This document shows positions 29,645 to 40,436 of a stretch of DNA of 64,000 nucleotides, piece after piece. The notes below the pieces were generated by a model that was given only the letters and a program-made list of their open reading frames with translations, was not told the origin of the DNA and searched no databases. The number at the start of each line of letters is the position of its first letter. Position 1 is the stretch's first letter. The position numbers and the translations under genes were made by a program. The DNA is from Eustoma russellianum (lineage: Eukaryota > Streptophyta > Magnoliopsida > Gentianales > Gentianaceae), in NCBI GenBank assembly GCA_036186865.1, contig AP025071.1, forward strand, positions 12,386,585-12,450,584, read 5' to 3'.

Positions 29645-30383
29645 CTATATTTCTCTATACCAACATAGCCTTGTATCTCTCCACTGAACCATCAACCTTT
29701 CTTTTAATCTTGTAAACCCATTTACAACTAATGGGTTGTTTTTCAGGTGCCAAGGGAACAATAGTCCAAGTATTGGTGGCCTCCAACGCAGCTAACTCTA
29801 TTTGCATGGCATGTTGTCAGACTGTTGAAGTAGCTGCCTGTTGATATGTCATAGGTTCCTGTGTAATGCACATGTTAAGAATGTAAGACCTGTATTTAAG
29901 GGTCATGGTGTCAAAAGAAACATAGGATTGGATGGGGTAAGGCAAAGAAAATGAAGGAGACAACTGACAGAAAGAAGGAAGTTAGTGAGCAAGATTATAA
30001 TAGTAGTCTTGTAAGTAAGAAAGAGTATGTCTTGGTCCAGTAGATCTGAGATCAACATGTGCACGTAATGGCATATTAGAAGGTGACGAAGGGGGTAAAT
30101 TAACATGCAGTAGAGTGATAGAGATCTTACTAGGAGAAGAAGAAAATGATTCATCAGATGATGAGAGAATTGAAGAAGCAGAAGCTGGAGATGAAGAAGA
30201 ATAGTTATGTCAGAATGTATAAGGCCAGGAGTGGAAGGAAGAATGTGTAGAGGATGTAATTGTGTAGGAGTTTCAGAAGAAGAAGATGGACCATCTGTGA
30301 TGCTAGGAGCTACTGGCATAGATGTTGCTGGCAAAAGAGTTGCATCAGAAAAAGGAAAAGAATGTTCATGAAATTGCACATCT
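29645..30383 (-). pseudogene. pol: H: RT N-terminus and integrase-RT linker
   Basis: On the minus strand a Ser/Pro/Thr-rich linker (about 30383-29903) leads to a degraded RT start: WTIVPLAPEKQPISCKWVYK and VDGSVERYKA near 29760-29660. The frame changes near 29900, and a stop follows KAMLV. No catalytic RT motif is present, because the element is truncated here. Confidence 0.75.
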
Positions 30384-31316
30384 CTAGATATGATGATAGA
30401 CTGATGATCTAGTCATTGAAGAATGTATCCCTTCATGTTCATAGGAATTCCAAAAAAACACAGGGTATAGACCTAGAAGCAAATTTTGCTTTATGTGGAG
30501 TATTGTCACAAGCAAATGCCAACCAGCCAAACACTTTAAGATGACTATAGATAGGTTGTGTCTGGTGCAATACTTCATAAAGAGTCTTGTGCTGAAGAAC
30601 AGGTGAAGGAATCAAGTTTATCAGAATAAACTCCCAATACGTAATAGGTAAAGAAGCATGAAATATGAGGGCTCTACCCACAATAAGAATGTGTTGATGC
30701 TTTCTTTCTTCTACCTCATTCTGTTGAGGAGTATAATTGCAAGTAGTTTGGTGAACAACACCATGTTGCATATAAAATTCTGACATCTTAAACTCAGGTC
30801 CATTATCACTACTGATGACTTTGATATGGACCTTAAATTAAGTAGAAACATAATGGAAGAAACTTTGTAGAAATTGGCTAGCTTCAGATTTATTCTTAAG
30901 AAAGTATATCCATGTGTATCTAGAACAATTATCCACTATTGTCAGAAAGTATCTTTGGCTGTATATAGTGGGATGTCTATAAAGACCCCATATGTCTACA
31001 TGTATAACATCAAAAGGATGTTTAGAAGTGGTAACAGATACTGGGAAAGGGTTTCTTTTCAATTTTGCTAAGGGACACACTATACAACTATTGTTTGGTT
31101 TGTAAGATGGTACACTTGGAGCCAGCTTATGTATCTCTTGAATTTTGGCTGATGAAACATGTCCAAGATGGCATGCCATAGGCATGAATTGGAATCTAAA
31201 CTTACTGAAGAAAGAACAGAAGGCATTGCAGAGGAAGTTGAGGCTTCAGATTGTGTTGATGGACTAGAATCGTATAGGTAGTAGAGACTATGATGTTTCT
31301 TAGATGAACCAATCAT
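30384..31316 (-). pseudogene. pol: H: GAG-pre-integrase and integrase
   Basis: A zinc region (HLGHVSSAKI, HKLAP, CIVCPLAK, 31160-31060) leads to the catalytic core with Asp in VIHVDIWG (about 31000), Asp in SSDNGPEF (about 30805) and Glu in YTPQQNEVEERKHQ (about 30715). YSHLKVFGWLAFA (about 30545) is the usual copia segment after the core. Stops lie at about 30838 and 30439, and further stops follow. The DDE residues are kept. Confidence 0.83.
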
Positions 31317-31748
31317 CCTCCTGGATAACTGATCCTAAATAAAGCAGCATGAATCATGTAATGAGATAAGCAAATGAGGAGAATCAGTAAGCTTGGCAAG
31401 AGAGACAATGTTAAAGGAAAAGGAGGGCACATATAATACATTCTCCAAGATAAGCCCATTGTGAAGCTTAACAATCCCTTTATGAGTAGCATTAACTGTG
31501 CTGCTATTTGGAAGCTTAATTATGACATGTCTAATAGGGCAGTAAGAGTGAAACAGGGTTAAAGAATAAGCAATATGATCAGTGGCACCTGAATCCAGGA
31601 TCTAAACACAATTAACAGTTGTAAAGCATTTACCTGATGCTATATCAACTTGTGCAGTCATCACAACACCCTGAGAAGCCTTGTCTATACTTGTACCTGA
31701 ACTAACATCATTAACATTCAACAATTTCAAGAGCTTAGTATATTGTTT
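31317..31748 (-). pseudogene. pol: H: protease region
   Basis: On the minus strand ILDSGATDHIAYSL (about 31600-31560) contains the DSG active site of copia protease. The usual Trp before ILDSG is a TAG stop. NVLYVPSFSFNIVSLAKL (about 31440-31390) is the conserved segment that follows. The upstream part (KQYTKLLKLLNVNDVSS) abuts the inserted LTR. Confidence 0.82.
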
Positions 31749-34356
31749 TAGTAGGTGCGGAAAATGTGGTTTTTAAAATTGTTTTAAACCAAAAACTCAA
31801 CTTCTGAAAACAGTTTCTGTTTTCAGAACCTGTTTTGAAACGTTTTGAAAACTAGGTTGTAGGTCTTCAAAAATTCTGAAATTTGGAGAGATTTTAGTCT
31901 CAGATTTTTTGAGTATCTCATAAAAATTTCAGATTAAAATTCAACCTCTGACCACTTTAAAAATTGTTGATGGTCAGATTGCACAAATCTGCCAGAAATG
32001 GTAGTCTGATTTGAAAACTTAATTCCTATTTAACCGTGACTCCAATTGCTATGAAAATTTAATGACTAACCCCTTATTAGTTTTATTTATTTTTGTTGAA
32101 ATAGTTTTGAAAAATTCTTTTAGGAAGATAATCAAATACGTTCAAAGTCTCAACCTTTGCAAGCCTGAAAATCAGACTACACTAGTCTCAGAACTTTTGT
32201 GTTTTGAATGACTTATACTTGTCCAAAAGGGTTGAAACTTGTTCCAAACAAACCTTAAGACGTGTGGCTATGTTTCCGAAAACTTTCATGATTTTTGAAA
32301 TTCGTTTACTATTTTTACAAACGTGATAAAAATGATGCATTGTGCTGGAAACTGAAAGTAAGTGCTGAAAGTAGAGAACACAGGGAATTTTATACTGGTT
32401 CGGTTAAAACAACCTACTTCAGTCTTCGAGGACACCTTACTGGGTTAGCACTAATCATAAAACACAAATAACACCTTACCCCACAGGGTTGATGGAGTTA
32501 CACACCAACTCCAACCCTTAATAAACCTTGTAAATGAATACAATAATCACGAACACCACCACCTTGCAAGTGCAAGATTGATCACACGTTGATCAATCTT
32601 TTACAAAAATAAAGAGTATATGGTGGTATGTAAGAAGCCTATTCAAGATGTATGAATATGAATACAATAGGCTTTTTGAGAGAAGAAAGAAAGAAGTGTA
32701 GAAGGAGAGACTAGATGAAAACGTTTTGATCTTGTAAGCTTGTAAGACTTGTCTTGTATTTTGTTTGCTCTCCTCTTTCCTTTTATCACTAGTGGCCGCC
32801 CCCTTGATGCCTTCTCCTCCTCTTGAAAATTATCTTGTAAGTCCTTGGAAGATTTTATTGCATCATTGTGACATTTCCTTGGCAACTCCTCATTGGATGA
32901 TCATTAAGCTCTTGCTTACTTGGCACTCATTGATTGGATGGAAGTTGTTATCATTTGATGACTGGATAAATCTGAGAATAAACCTTAAGAACATGTGCCA
33001 ATTAGCCATAAAAGTGTTGTCATAAGTCACATAATCATGCCACATAATTATCAAGACAAATAACTTCATTTTCCTTATGAAAATCGGCCACATGCATCTC
33101 TCTACATGCTGAAATTTCAGCATGTGTAACATTCACACTTTATTCAAATTATAGCCAAGTTTGCCTTTGATTTATTCCTTGAAAATAAAGAAAAAATCAA
33201 TCATCATTTAATACATAACATTTCTACTAAATTTGGAATAAAGATTAGTCACCAAGAGGGCCAAGAATTCGGCCACATCCATTACACACATGCTAAAATT
33301 TTCAGCATGTGTGATATTTGAAAATATGACTTTATTAATTCCATAATATATTCAAAACATTTCCATACTATCTCTCAATTAATCTACATAATTGAAATCG
33401 GTAAATATGGCATAATTTAGTAGCAAAATCGGCCAGCCTATGCACACATGCTGAGATTTTCAGCATGTGTTACAAATGTGACATAGTTTGAAATGTTACC
33501 TTGTGTACCTCCTTCCTTTATGTCACCAACATTGTATGCTTCATTCTTGGCCAATCAAGATTCCAACAAAGCTCCACATATGCTCCAACATGGCTGAGCT
33601 AGGCGTGTATGATGAATATACATGTACTGAATTTTATTTTTGCAAACTTTGTAAAATAGTGCACATATAATTATACACATATGGTATATTCCAATCAGCC
33701 CTTAATTGATTTTTCTAGAACACTTTAAAATGTATAGAATATGTAAAAAGTGTCTAGATACATGTTATATGTCATGCCAAAAACGTTCCATGTGTCGTGT
33801 TCGTAGAAAACCGAATTTTCGACGTTTGTCGATTACCTGATTTTTCTCCGATTAAATTCCAACATTTTGCACATGTTATATATATTATGTTACACATAAT
33901 ATACACAAATTAAAATTTAATATTCAGCACTTAGGGCTGATTAAAGTGGCGCCTAATCATGTGACAAAATTGAATTTGGAATCTCCACAATTTGGCCTTA
34001 ATTTGGGATGATTTGTGTGTGCGAACATGGAATGATTTTATGGCTGTATATACTATGTAAGCCACGTAATTTGTGGCCATTTTTGAAGTGTAGGAGCTGT
34101 CCATCTATATATGGCAAGTATGTGACACGTTGGCGAAGTTACTGTATTCACCCGATACGATAATTTTTGGTTTAGAACCTTTTAACGTGTCGTAATAATT
34201 TTGTCATCACCATGACTTATATCATATGATATAAGACCTGAATATACTCATAAATATGAGTTAAATATAGTGGTGTGACGTAAGTACGTAAAATATATAA
34301 TGTGTCGGTAGTACGTTGGAATATATGTGTATGTGCCTTTTCGTATTTCATTTTGA

Positions 34357-34476
34357 TGTACTATGGTATTCCTCCGCCATAAGTGAGGGCTTTTCCTAAT
34401 AATATATTTTTTTTTAAAAGAAAATTTTATTTATTCATGAAAAAACCTCACATATGGCGGAGGAAAACCATATTAC
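34357..34476. repeat. Inverted duplication of the LINE tail
   Basis: The arms, about 34357-34390 and 34446-34476, both contain CCTCCGCCATA(A/T)GTGAGG in opposite orientation, separated by a T-run and an A-rich piece. The LINE end and a reversed copy of its own last 50 bases therefore meet tail to tail. Confidence 0.75.
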
Positions 34477-35566
34477 AATAGTCAGAGTAGTCGAAATAAT
34501 AAAATAATGAAACAAGAATGTCATATCTCCAGTCATATATGATATGCCGCATTAAAACCTTGCCAAGTAAAACCACCCTTGTGGATAAAACCTTGGCGAA
34601 GGGAAAAGCGTACATATTTATATAGATGGGATGTTGATATGCGCTATTGTACAATGAGTTACAAAATGCAATCCGAATACGTCTGTAGTGGAAAAGTATA
34701 TGATGCCATATAAGCAGCCGCCCATGTATGTCAAAACAATGTAGCGTGGTGCTGATTTCCGTCCTTGCATTCCCTAATACCTCAGTGCAGCTACGGGAAA
34801 GAACTTGAATGAGAGCATCCCGCCGTTGAAAGCCTAACAAGATCCAGATGATGTTGGCATAGCATACGTGTAGAAGTAGGACGATCCAGGCTCGCATCCA
34901 CTCACAAGAAACATGTATGTCTAAGTAAGTTATCAGTCCAGGATATAGTAAACCATACAAGATAATCTGAAGACAGATCAAACCTGATCTGCCGGCACGA
35001 TTCAATGTGCCGGCAGCGATATTTGATACACGCCAATCCTTATGGAAGAGTTGCCTGCAGAAAGAACAGCGCGTACAACCCAAAGACATCGGATGGTGAG
35101 CAGGACGAGGGTATTTGTTCACGTTATGAAGGAGTCTCACAACCATAAACCCCCATGGCATGTAGTCCGGGCAAACACATATCACGAAACCAAACGGCAG
35201 CGTCAGCATGTGAGAGATAATATGCTTGTAGCATAAAGAGAGAAAAGGAAACGTACCAAGGCTGCCTGTACTGCATATAGTACAGGCAGGTAAAAAGATT
35301 CGTTGCCAATCCTTATGGATAACCGCAAATATACAAAAAGGGCACCTCCGCACCAAATGGACATTGCAATGGCGGGCATGGAACTCGAGAACAATGACAG
35401 CGATAAAAATTATAAGTATGTTCAAGGTGCAGAATTGAAGCAAATGAATGCAATGCGTACCGTGCCTGCCCGTGACTGTTACGCCACGGACAGAATGCAG
35501 TAAAAATTGGCCAGCCATCAGGTAGAATAGGGTTTCAAGCGGTGCGCAAGCTGGCCGAGGTGACAT
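34448..35566 (-). other. LINE 3' region with a 372-codon open frame and hairpins
   Basis: After the ORF2 stop a frame stays open for 372 codons. Its last 57 residues align with the end of the 329-codon frame in the other LINE (INMYAF, FAKVLSTRVVLLGKVLMRHI), in the same frame and with the same stop. Upstream the two frames are not alignable, and the residue content (Cys, His, Ile, Leu) is odd. The region also contains two tandem units of about 273 bases, each with a perfect hairpin (34989-35016; 35262-35289) beside CCAATCCTTATGGA. I regard structured RNA as more likely than protein. Confidence 0.5.
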
Positions 35567-35576
35567 CCAACATGAT

Positions 35577-35721
35577 TATGCCCGAACCATAGGAGGAAGA
35601 TTATGTCCGTTGAAAGCAGTCGCTGCGGGATGAATCATCGCATGTTGCGCTAGATAATGAGCGGCCATATTAGTCTCACGATACGTGTGAATAAGTTCCA
35701 GTCGATGCTGCTGAATTAGTG
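35577..35721 (-). pseudogene. LINE ORF2 C-terminal remnant
   Basis: The minus-strand reading ends LELIHTYRETNMAAHYLAQHA and TAA (35577-35579). This equals YCPREANTAAHAIARHG in the longer LINE, the last RNase H motif of plant L1 ORF2. Only the tail is present because of 5' truncation. Confidence 0.78.
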
Positions 35722-35960
35722 AATGAACTAGTTTAGTTCATTAATGATGGCACCTGAAAATAGTTCAAACACAACAAATACATGCCATTTGATGTAAGCT
35801 TTAAATCTTCATGGCTCGTTGGTACGACAACATTATATATGAACTATATAAGGCAAGTTTTATGCAAAAACGTGTCATGTCATAAAATATGGCATGCATT
35901 TTTTATTACACGTTATTTAATCATGCATTTTGTAATCACTCAAACCCCCTTTTTTCTACA

Positions 35961-36964
35961 ATAGAGAAGTAAAAGTTTGGAACACTTGATCACTGTAAGT
36001 GTGTTGAGGTTTATCTTCCATTACCTTTGCTGCGTTCACCTGGTTTCTAAACTTGAATCCATGAGGGAATCTTTCTATAGCATCTATCAGCTATGTGGCC
36101 TATCATACCACAATGCGTACACTATAAACGTTTACCTCCCTCTGGATAGAATCTCCCATTTCCTCTCCTATAGATTGGACTCTATCTTTTGTTTGTTTAT
36201 ATATTAGCAACAAAACCTTCATGTTCATCGTAACTACTCATCAAGCTAATAGGAGCATTAGCGAAATTAGCAGGCACACCACTATTCATAACTTTTCTCT
36301 CAAATTTCAAGGTAATTGCAAACACATACCTGTGATCTAACTGGATGAAACTCTTCATTCAGTCCTTTAACAAATTTAATAACAAAGTCACTCTCACTGA
36401 ACTCAGTTACCTTCTTAGTGATTTCAAAAATACATCTAAGACAATTACACTTTGGAATAGACCTCAAAGGCATCAATTCTTACCATAAAACCTTTAGTTT
36501 GATTAAGTAATCATTAAAACTGAGGTTTTCTTGCTTCACAACATAAAACTAAGACAACAAATCTAATAACCTAAATGGATCACCACTTTCATATCTCATT
36601 TTTAAGTTATTCCACACATCCAAGGCACTATCATACCACATTATGCTTTGTGCAATAGAAGGAGAGACACAATTCATGATCCAAGACTGGATCATGGTGT
36701 TTACCTGTCTCCAAGCTTGAACTTGAGGATCATTTAGTGCTGTTTTGGGCATAGATCCAACAATGAAACAGGTTTTATTCTTCACAAGCAAAGCCATTTG
36801 ATAAGTTCTACTCCACGAATGAAAATTATGTGGAGTAACTGGTGGTTATACCAGCACAATTGCTGGACAATCGTTTGAATGCAAATAATACGGATTACTA
36901 GTTGTTTATCATTGGTAGCATAGCTGTTATGAGAACCAGAAGACGCTGCGCTCGTGGTTGCCAT
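35961..36964 (-). pseudogene. gag: gag of element H (disrupted)
   Basis: The minus-strand ATG at 36964 starts MATTSAASSGSHNSY. After a frameshift near 36850 come YYLHSNDCPAIVLVS and NFHSWSRTYQMALLVKNK, the standard N-terminus of plant copia Gag. The UBN2-like part has WNNLKMRYESGDPFRLLDL (about 36600). The zinc knuckle CTHCGMIGHIADRC (about 36122-36080) is complete. There are stops near 36549, 36500 and 36260, with one after the knuckle near 36050. The end runs into the inserted LTR at 35960. Confidence 0.8.
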
Positions 36965-37053
36965 GAATAAAACTTCAGTTGTGATCAAACACTCGTATAA
37001 AAAATCCAACGCAAAAGGCAAGGAAAACAGAGAGTCGATGGTGAATCACCAGA

Positions 37054-37476
37054 GCTCTGATACTATGTCAAAAATGCTTATGGAACTTTACTCAAACAAA
37101 ACACTAATGCGATCACAATGGAAATTCAACTAAATTGAAACAAAATTTCGAATATGAAAAATGGCGCCAAGAACAGAAAAACAGAGAACCAAGAAAATTG
37201 AGAGTTCAATTGATATTTTTCTACACACTTCTCTTATGTACAATATGATTGAGTATTTATATCAGCTACGAAAGTAACTAGAAACTAATTAGCACATGGT
37301 ATAAGCCCCACTACTCGTGCCAACTGCTGCACACTGCTGAGTAGCCTGATTAGCAGCGTGCCAACTATTGCTATTGATGTGTATCAGCGTGCAACCTGCT
37401 GCTATTGCTATGTAGCTCAATGAACTGTTTTAATCCGACGTGGCATCTACTATTGAGCTACAATTGATCCTCCACA
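37054..37476 (-). repeat. 5' LTR of H and its primer site
   Basis: Minus strand: the LTR runs from about 37476 (TGTGGAGG) to 37066 (TTGACA), about 411 bp. The primer site at 37065-37054 reads TAGTATCAGAGC, one base off the tRNA-Met complement. TATAAATAC at about 37263-37255 is a likely TATA box. The left LTR edge is approximate. Confidence 0.72.
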
Positions 37477-37965
37477 TGAAAGCTAAACCAAATACTTGCC
37501 ACACCAAATAGCTTCATGCCTCAATTCAACTGCTGAAGGTGTGATCACAGCTGATCACACCTTTGCTTACCTATGTCAAGCTAAAGCAGCTCAACATCTT
37601 CAACAACGGGTGAACCTTGCAGAAAACCATGAGGTTGAGACTGCAGATGCTGAAGGGGGAGGTGAGCCAACAAATGGGAATGCCTAAGGTGGAGACGAAA
37701 ATGCTGATGATGAACAAGATAAGACGCAAAGGTTGGACGAGACACCTGCATAGGTGTCAAAGGTGACTACCTCCATTAAAATTGTTGCACCAGGAGTCGA
37801 GACTCCTACCGCGGCTGGGGATGATCAACAAGAAGCCGATAACCCCAGTCATAATGTAGAACAGTAGCGCGTTTTCTTCTTTCCTTTTATATTTTTGGTC
37901 TATGTACAGACCTCAATCCATTATTTTGGATGAATAAAAACTACCTTTCCTTTCCACATTCGTAC
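37477..37965 (+). other. Unidentified acidic coding tail with 3' UTR-like end
   Basis: One plus-strand frame from about 37496 to 37868 is broken only by TAA (37684-37686) and TAG (about 37753). It encodes a helical-looking stretch (YLCQAKAAQHLQQRVNLAE), then Glu/Asp/Gly-rich sequence ending HNVEQ. A T-rich segment and GAATAAAAAC (about 37931), a possible polyadenylation signal, follow. It could be the end of an extra ORF of another retroelement or a decayed host gene piece. I do not recognise it. A 12-base-arm inverted repeat lies at 37536-37563. Confidence 0.3.
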
Positions 37966-39420
37966 CAGTACTTTCATTCTTCACTTGCTTACGATGCTTG
38001 AAATATCAAAAAAAGATAAAAATCCCAATGTTTCCGCGTGTTGGTTTGAAGCATTTTTATATAGGTTTTCTAGGTCCCTCTCAGGTCTCATATATTCAGA
38101 TGAAACTGATGCGCGGTTGTCATGCCTTGTACGGACTGTCTCCTTTAACACTTGGATACTTAACGGTTGTGGGCAAGAGTTTAAATCCCTCCTAGCCGTT
38201 GATCACCAAGGTTTTTGTTTGAGCCTTCCTCCTTCAGAAGTTACCCGTTTCCCAAGCAAGTTTACACTCTCTTGGACGGCCACACCTTTGACTCTGGATA
38301 TCCTCCACAAGGTTGCACACACCTTGATTGGATTCTAACTTTGATCTTCAAAGAAACAAAGAAAGCACTCAAGTTGTTCTTAAGAAAATCAAAGTAAAAC
38401 TCACAAGTGGTTGTGAAGAGAAAGTAGGTTGTTTTGCCTAAGAATTCTTATGAACAATTCTCCAACTTTTCCTACCTTCTAAGGCCGGCCATGACCCCTT
38501 TAAACAGGGCCAAGAAGACTAAAAAAGTCTAGTCTACAATACTAAACAAAATGCTCCTCAAAAGGCTATTCAAAAGGCTATAAAAAAGGGCTAGAAATAT
38601 GAAATCAGTTGGCAAACAGTTTCATCCCTTCTAGAAGCCGATTCTGGTCTTTATCCCTTCTTCAGAATTATAGATCCTGATCTAAAATTCAGTTTAGGCT
38701 TTTGAATCACCTGATTTGGACATAGTATGAGTTAGATATGGCCCTCCAAAATTTAGGTGTCCAGAATGTTTTCAGTTTGGGCTCCTGAAAACTTTCTGAA
38801 TCATGGCCTGTTTTTGGATCATTTGCAGCTTGAATTAGGCCTTGACTTCTCTTAGAAAATTGTAGCTCATTGAGTGTAGAAAACTAAGAATATGTAGTTC
38901 TCTGAATTTGACCCACCCATTGAAGAGATAAGTCCAAATTACTAAAAGTGTATCACAGAATTTGGCAGAAACAGTACTTGAATGTCAACGCTGTTTTTGG
39001 CCAACACGGCAACAGATTTTGGAAATGTGAAAAACATGAATCTCTTAGATCTTTGTCTTTTCTTTCCAACAAAACTTGAATCACTTGATTTTCCTCTGTG
39101 CTTGAAGAGATATGCTATTGTACGAAAAATGGTCCTGTAAGAAAATTACATTCTGAAATGGGCTTGCTTCTCTTCAACTCCTTTCGTCTTCAAACGCCTC
39201 CAACAACCTTCCAAGTGCTTAAAACAATCCTAATGGACATAGAAACATAATCAAGAACACTAAAGGCCTAATAAGGTAAAGACTCAAGGTATGGTCATGC
39301 AAGACTGAAACAACAACATTTACAAACAAGAAACATTAAACAAACGACTCAAAGAATAAAAGAAATAATACAAATGACTCATATATGTTACAACACATAA
39401 AAACTCAAATATTCGGTTCA
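37966..39420 (-). repeat. 3' noncoding and LTR-like region of J
   Basis: On the minus strand it follows the integrase tail and a short degraded C-terminal extension (about 39500-39423: VDAFFFRHMRDELMNKEGRW). There is no credible ORF. A TATAGCC...AAGG stretch near 38590 may be the promoter region, as in F. The LTR limits could not be set because no second copy is recognisable at the other end. Confidence 0.45.
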
Positions 39421-39422
39421 AG

Positions 39423-40436
39423 TAGGTGAAACCAACGACCCTCTTTGTTCATAAGCTCGTCTCGCATATGTCTGAAAAAGAATGCATCAACTTTTTGCCT
39501 CTAATTCTTTGTCATACTTCTTGTCACTTGTCCTCGACTTGCCTCGCCTTTGTTGCCGCTTGGCACCTGTACCTCATCATTCCCTCGCTCCTCAAAAGGA
39601 TTCGACCTCAAATCTAAAGCATCAGTAAAAGAAGATAGATCAGAAACATTAAAATTATACGAGACAGAACCATACTTAACTTGCCGAAGCTCAATGATGT
39701 AAACATTATCATTGATCCTCTCAAGCACCTTGAAAGCACCATCACCTCTTGGCATCAACTTGGATTTCCTCTCGCTCTTTGTGTAAGTGCAACCATACTA
39801 AGTCGCCTGGCTCAAAGACAACTCTCTTTCTTCCTCTGTTGGGTTGCTTTGCATACTGCTTGTTCTTCTTTTCAATCTGTAACCTCACTTTGGCATGTAA
39901 CTTATTCACCAATTCAGCCTTTGTCGTACCATCAAGGCTTACTTTTTCATTTGTAGGTATAGGCAATAAATCAAGTGGGGAAAGGGGATTGAAGCCATAA
40001 ACAATCTCAAAAAGAGAATACAAAGTACCACTGTGCACACTCCTATTATATGTAAACTCAATATGTGGCAAACAATCTTTCCAATTCTTTAAGTTCTTTT
40101 GAATTAAAGCATGTAAAAGTTGAGACAAAGTCCTATTTACTACTTCAGTTTGACCGTTTGTCTGTGAATGAGTAGTAGTAGAAAATAAGAGCGTAGTACC
40201 CAACTTACCCCAAAGGACATGCCAAAAGTGACTCAAAAATTTTGTATCCCTATCACTAACAATAGTTCTAGGGATACCATGCAAACAAACAACTTCCTTA
40301 AAGAACAAATCAGCAACATGCGATGCATCATCAACTTATTTTACATGATGTTAAGTGAGCCATCTTAGAGAAACAATCCACAACAACAAAGACACTATCC
40401 TTGCCCGTCTTTGATCTATACAGTCCTAAACAAAGT
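39423..40436 (-). pseudogene. pol: J: integrase catalytic and C-terminal part
   Basis: Minus strand: FVVVDCFSKM near 40390 and then LFFKEVVCLHG. SDRDTKFLSHFW (about 40255) holds the second Asp, and TNGQTEVVNRTLSQ (about 40150) the Glu. A long intact stretch to 39742 includes FEPGDLVWLHLHKE. The tail continues with RGDGAFKVLERINDN and FNVSDLSSF, SNPFEERGNDE, VTRSMTKN, TAG. A frame shift near 39745 separates the two parts. It is better preserved than the same region of F. Confidence 0.85.

Larger units (their letters stand above)
34342..35721 (-). mobile_element. 5'-truncated L1-type LINE, minus strand
   Basis: On the minus strand it holds the last 48 codons of ORF2 (RNase H end) and about 1.1 kb of 3' region. 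The last 120 bases before the end match those of the LINE at 55225-61551 almost perfectly (AAGGTTTTATCCACAAGGG, TTGGCAAGGTTTTAATGCGG). A small inverted copy of its own tail lies beyond the A-rich end. I found no target duplication; the host LTR has lost about 150 bases instead. Confidence 0.82.
31749..35960 (-). repeat. D-family solo LTR in H, itself split by a LINE
   Basis: It reads in reverse like the D LTR: 31749-34341 and 35722-35960. The outer end at 35960 is intact (TTTTTTCTACA, i.e. TGTAGA in reverse). At the other end about 50 bases, including TGTAGGATCTGC, are missing. The three TGCTGAAA palindromes (33103, 33289, 33445) and the CATATGATATAAG palindrome (34225) remain. Compared with the copy at 43070-43220, about 150 bases are lost where the LINE sits. 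Divergence from D is substantial, so it is old. Confidence 0.83.
29645..37476 (-). mobile_element. Element H: Ty1/copia retrotransposon, minus strand, interrupted
   Basis: Read on the minus strand: LTR (37476-37066), primer site, gag, protease, integrase, linker and the start of RT, ending where G begins. A D-family solo LTR (31749-35960) splits it between gag and protease, and coding resumes across the gap (QVFQTFTSL, then KQYTKLLKLL). RT is cut off after ERYKAMLV, so RNase H and the 3' LTR are lost. It is a Ty1/copia element with UBN2-like gag, unrelated in LTR sequence to G. Confidence 0.8.

Noticed and set aside
29500..29715. 71-codon plus-strand ORF at the G-H border
   Set aside because: It crosses from the G LTR into antisense RT of H and has no coherent origin.
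35042..35503. Plus-strand ORFs of 64-66 codons
   Set aside because: They lie antisense in the LINE 3' region and include its hairpins; no independent support.
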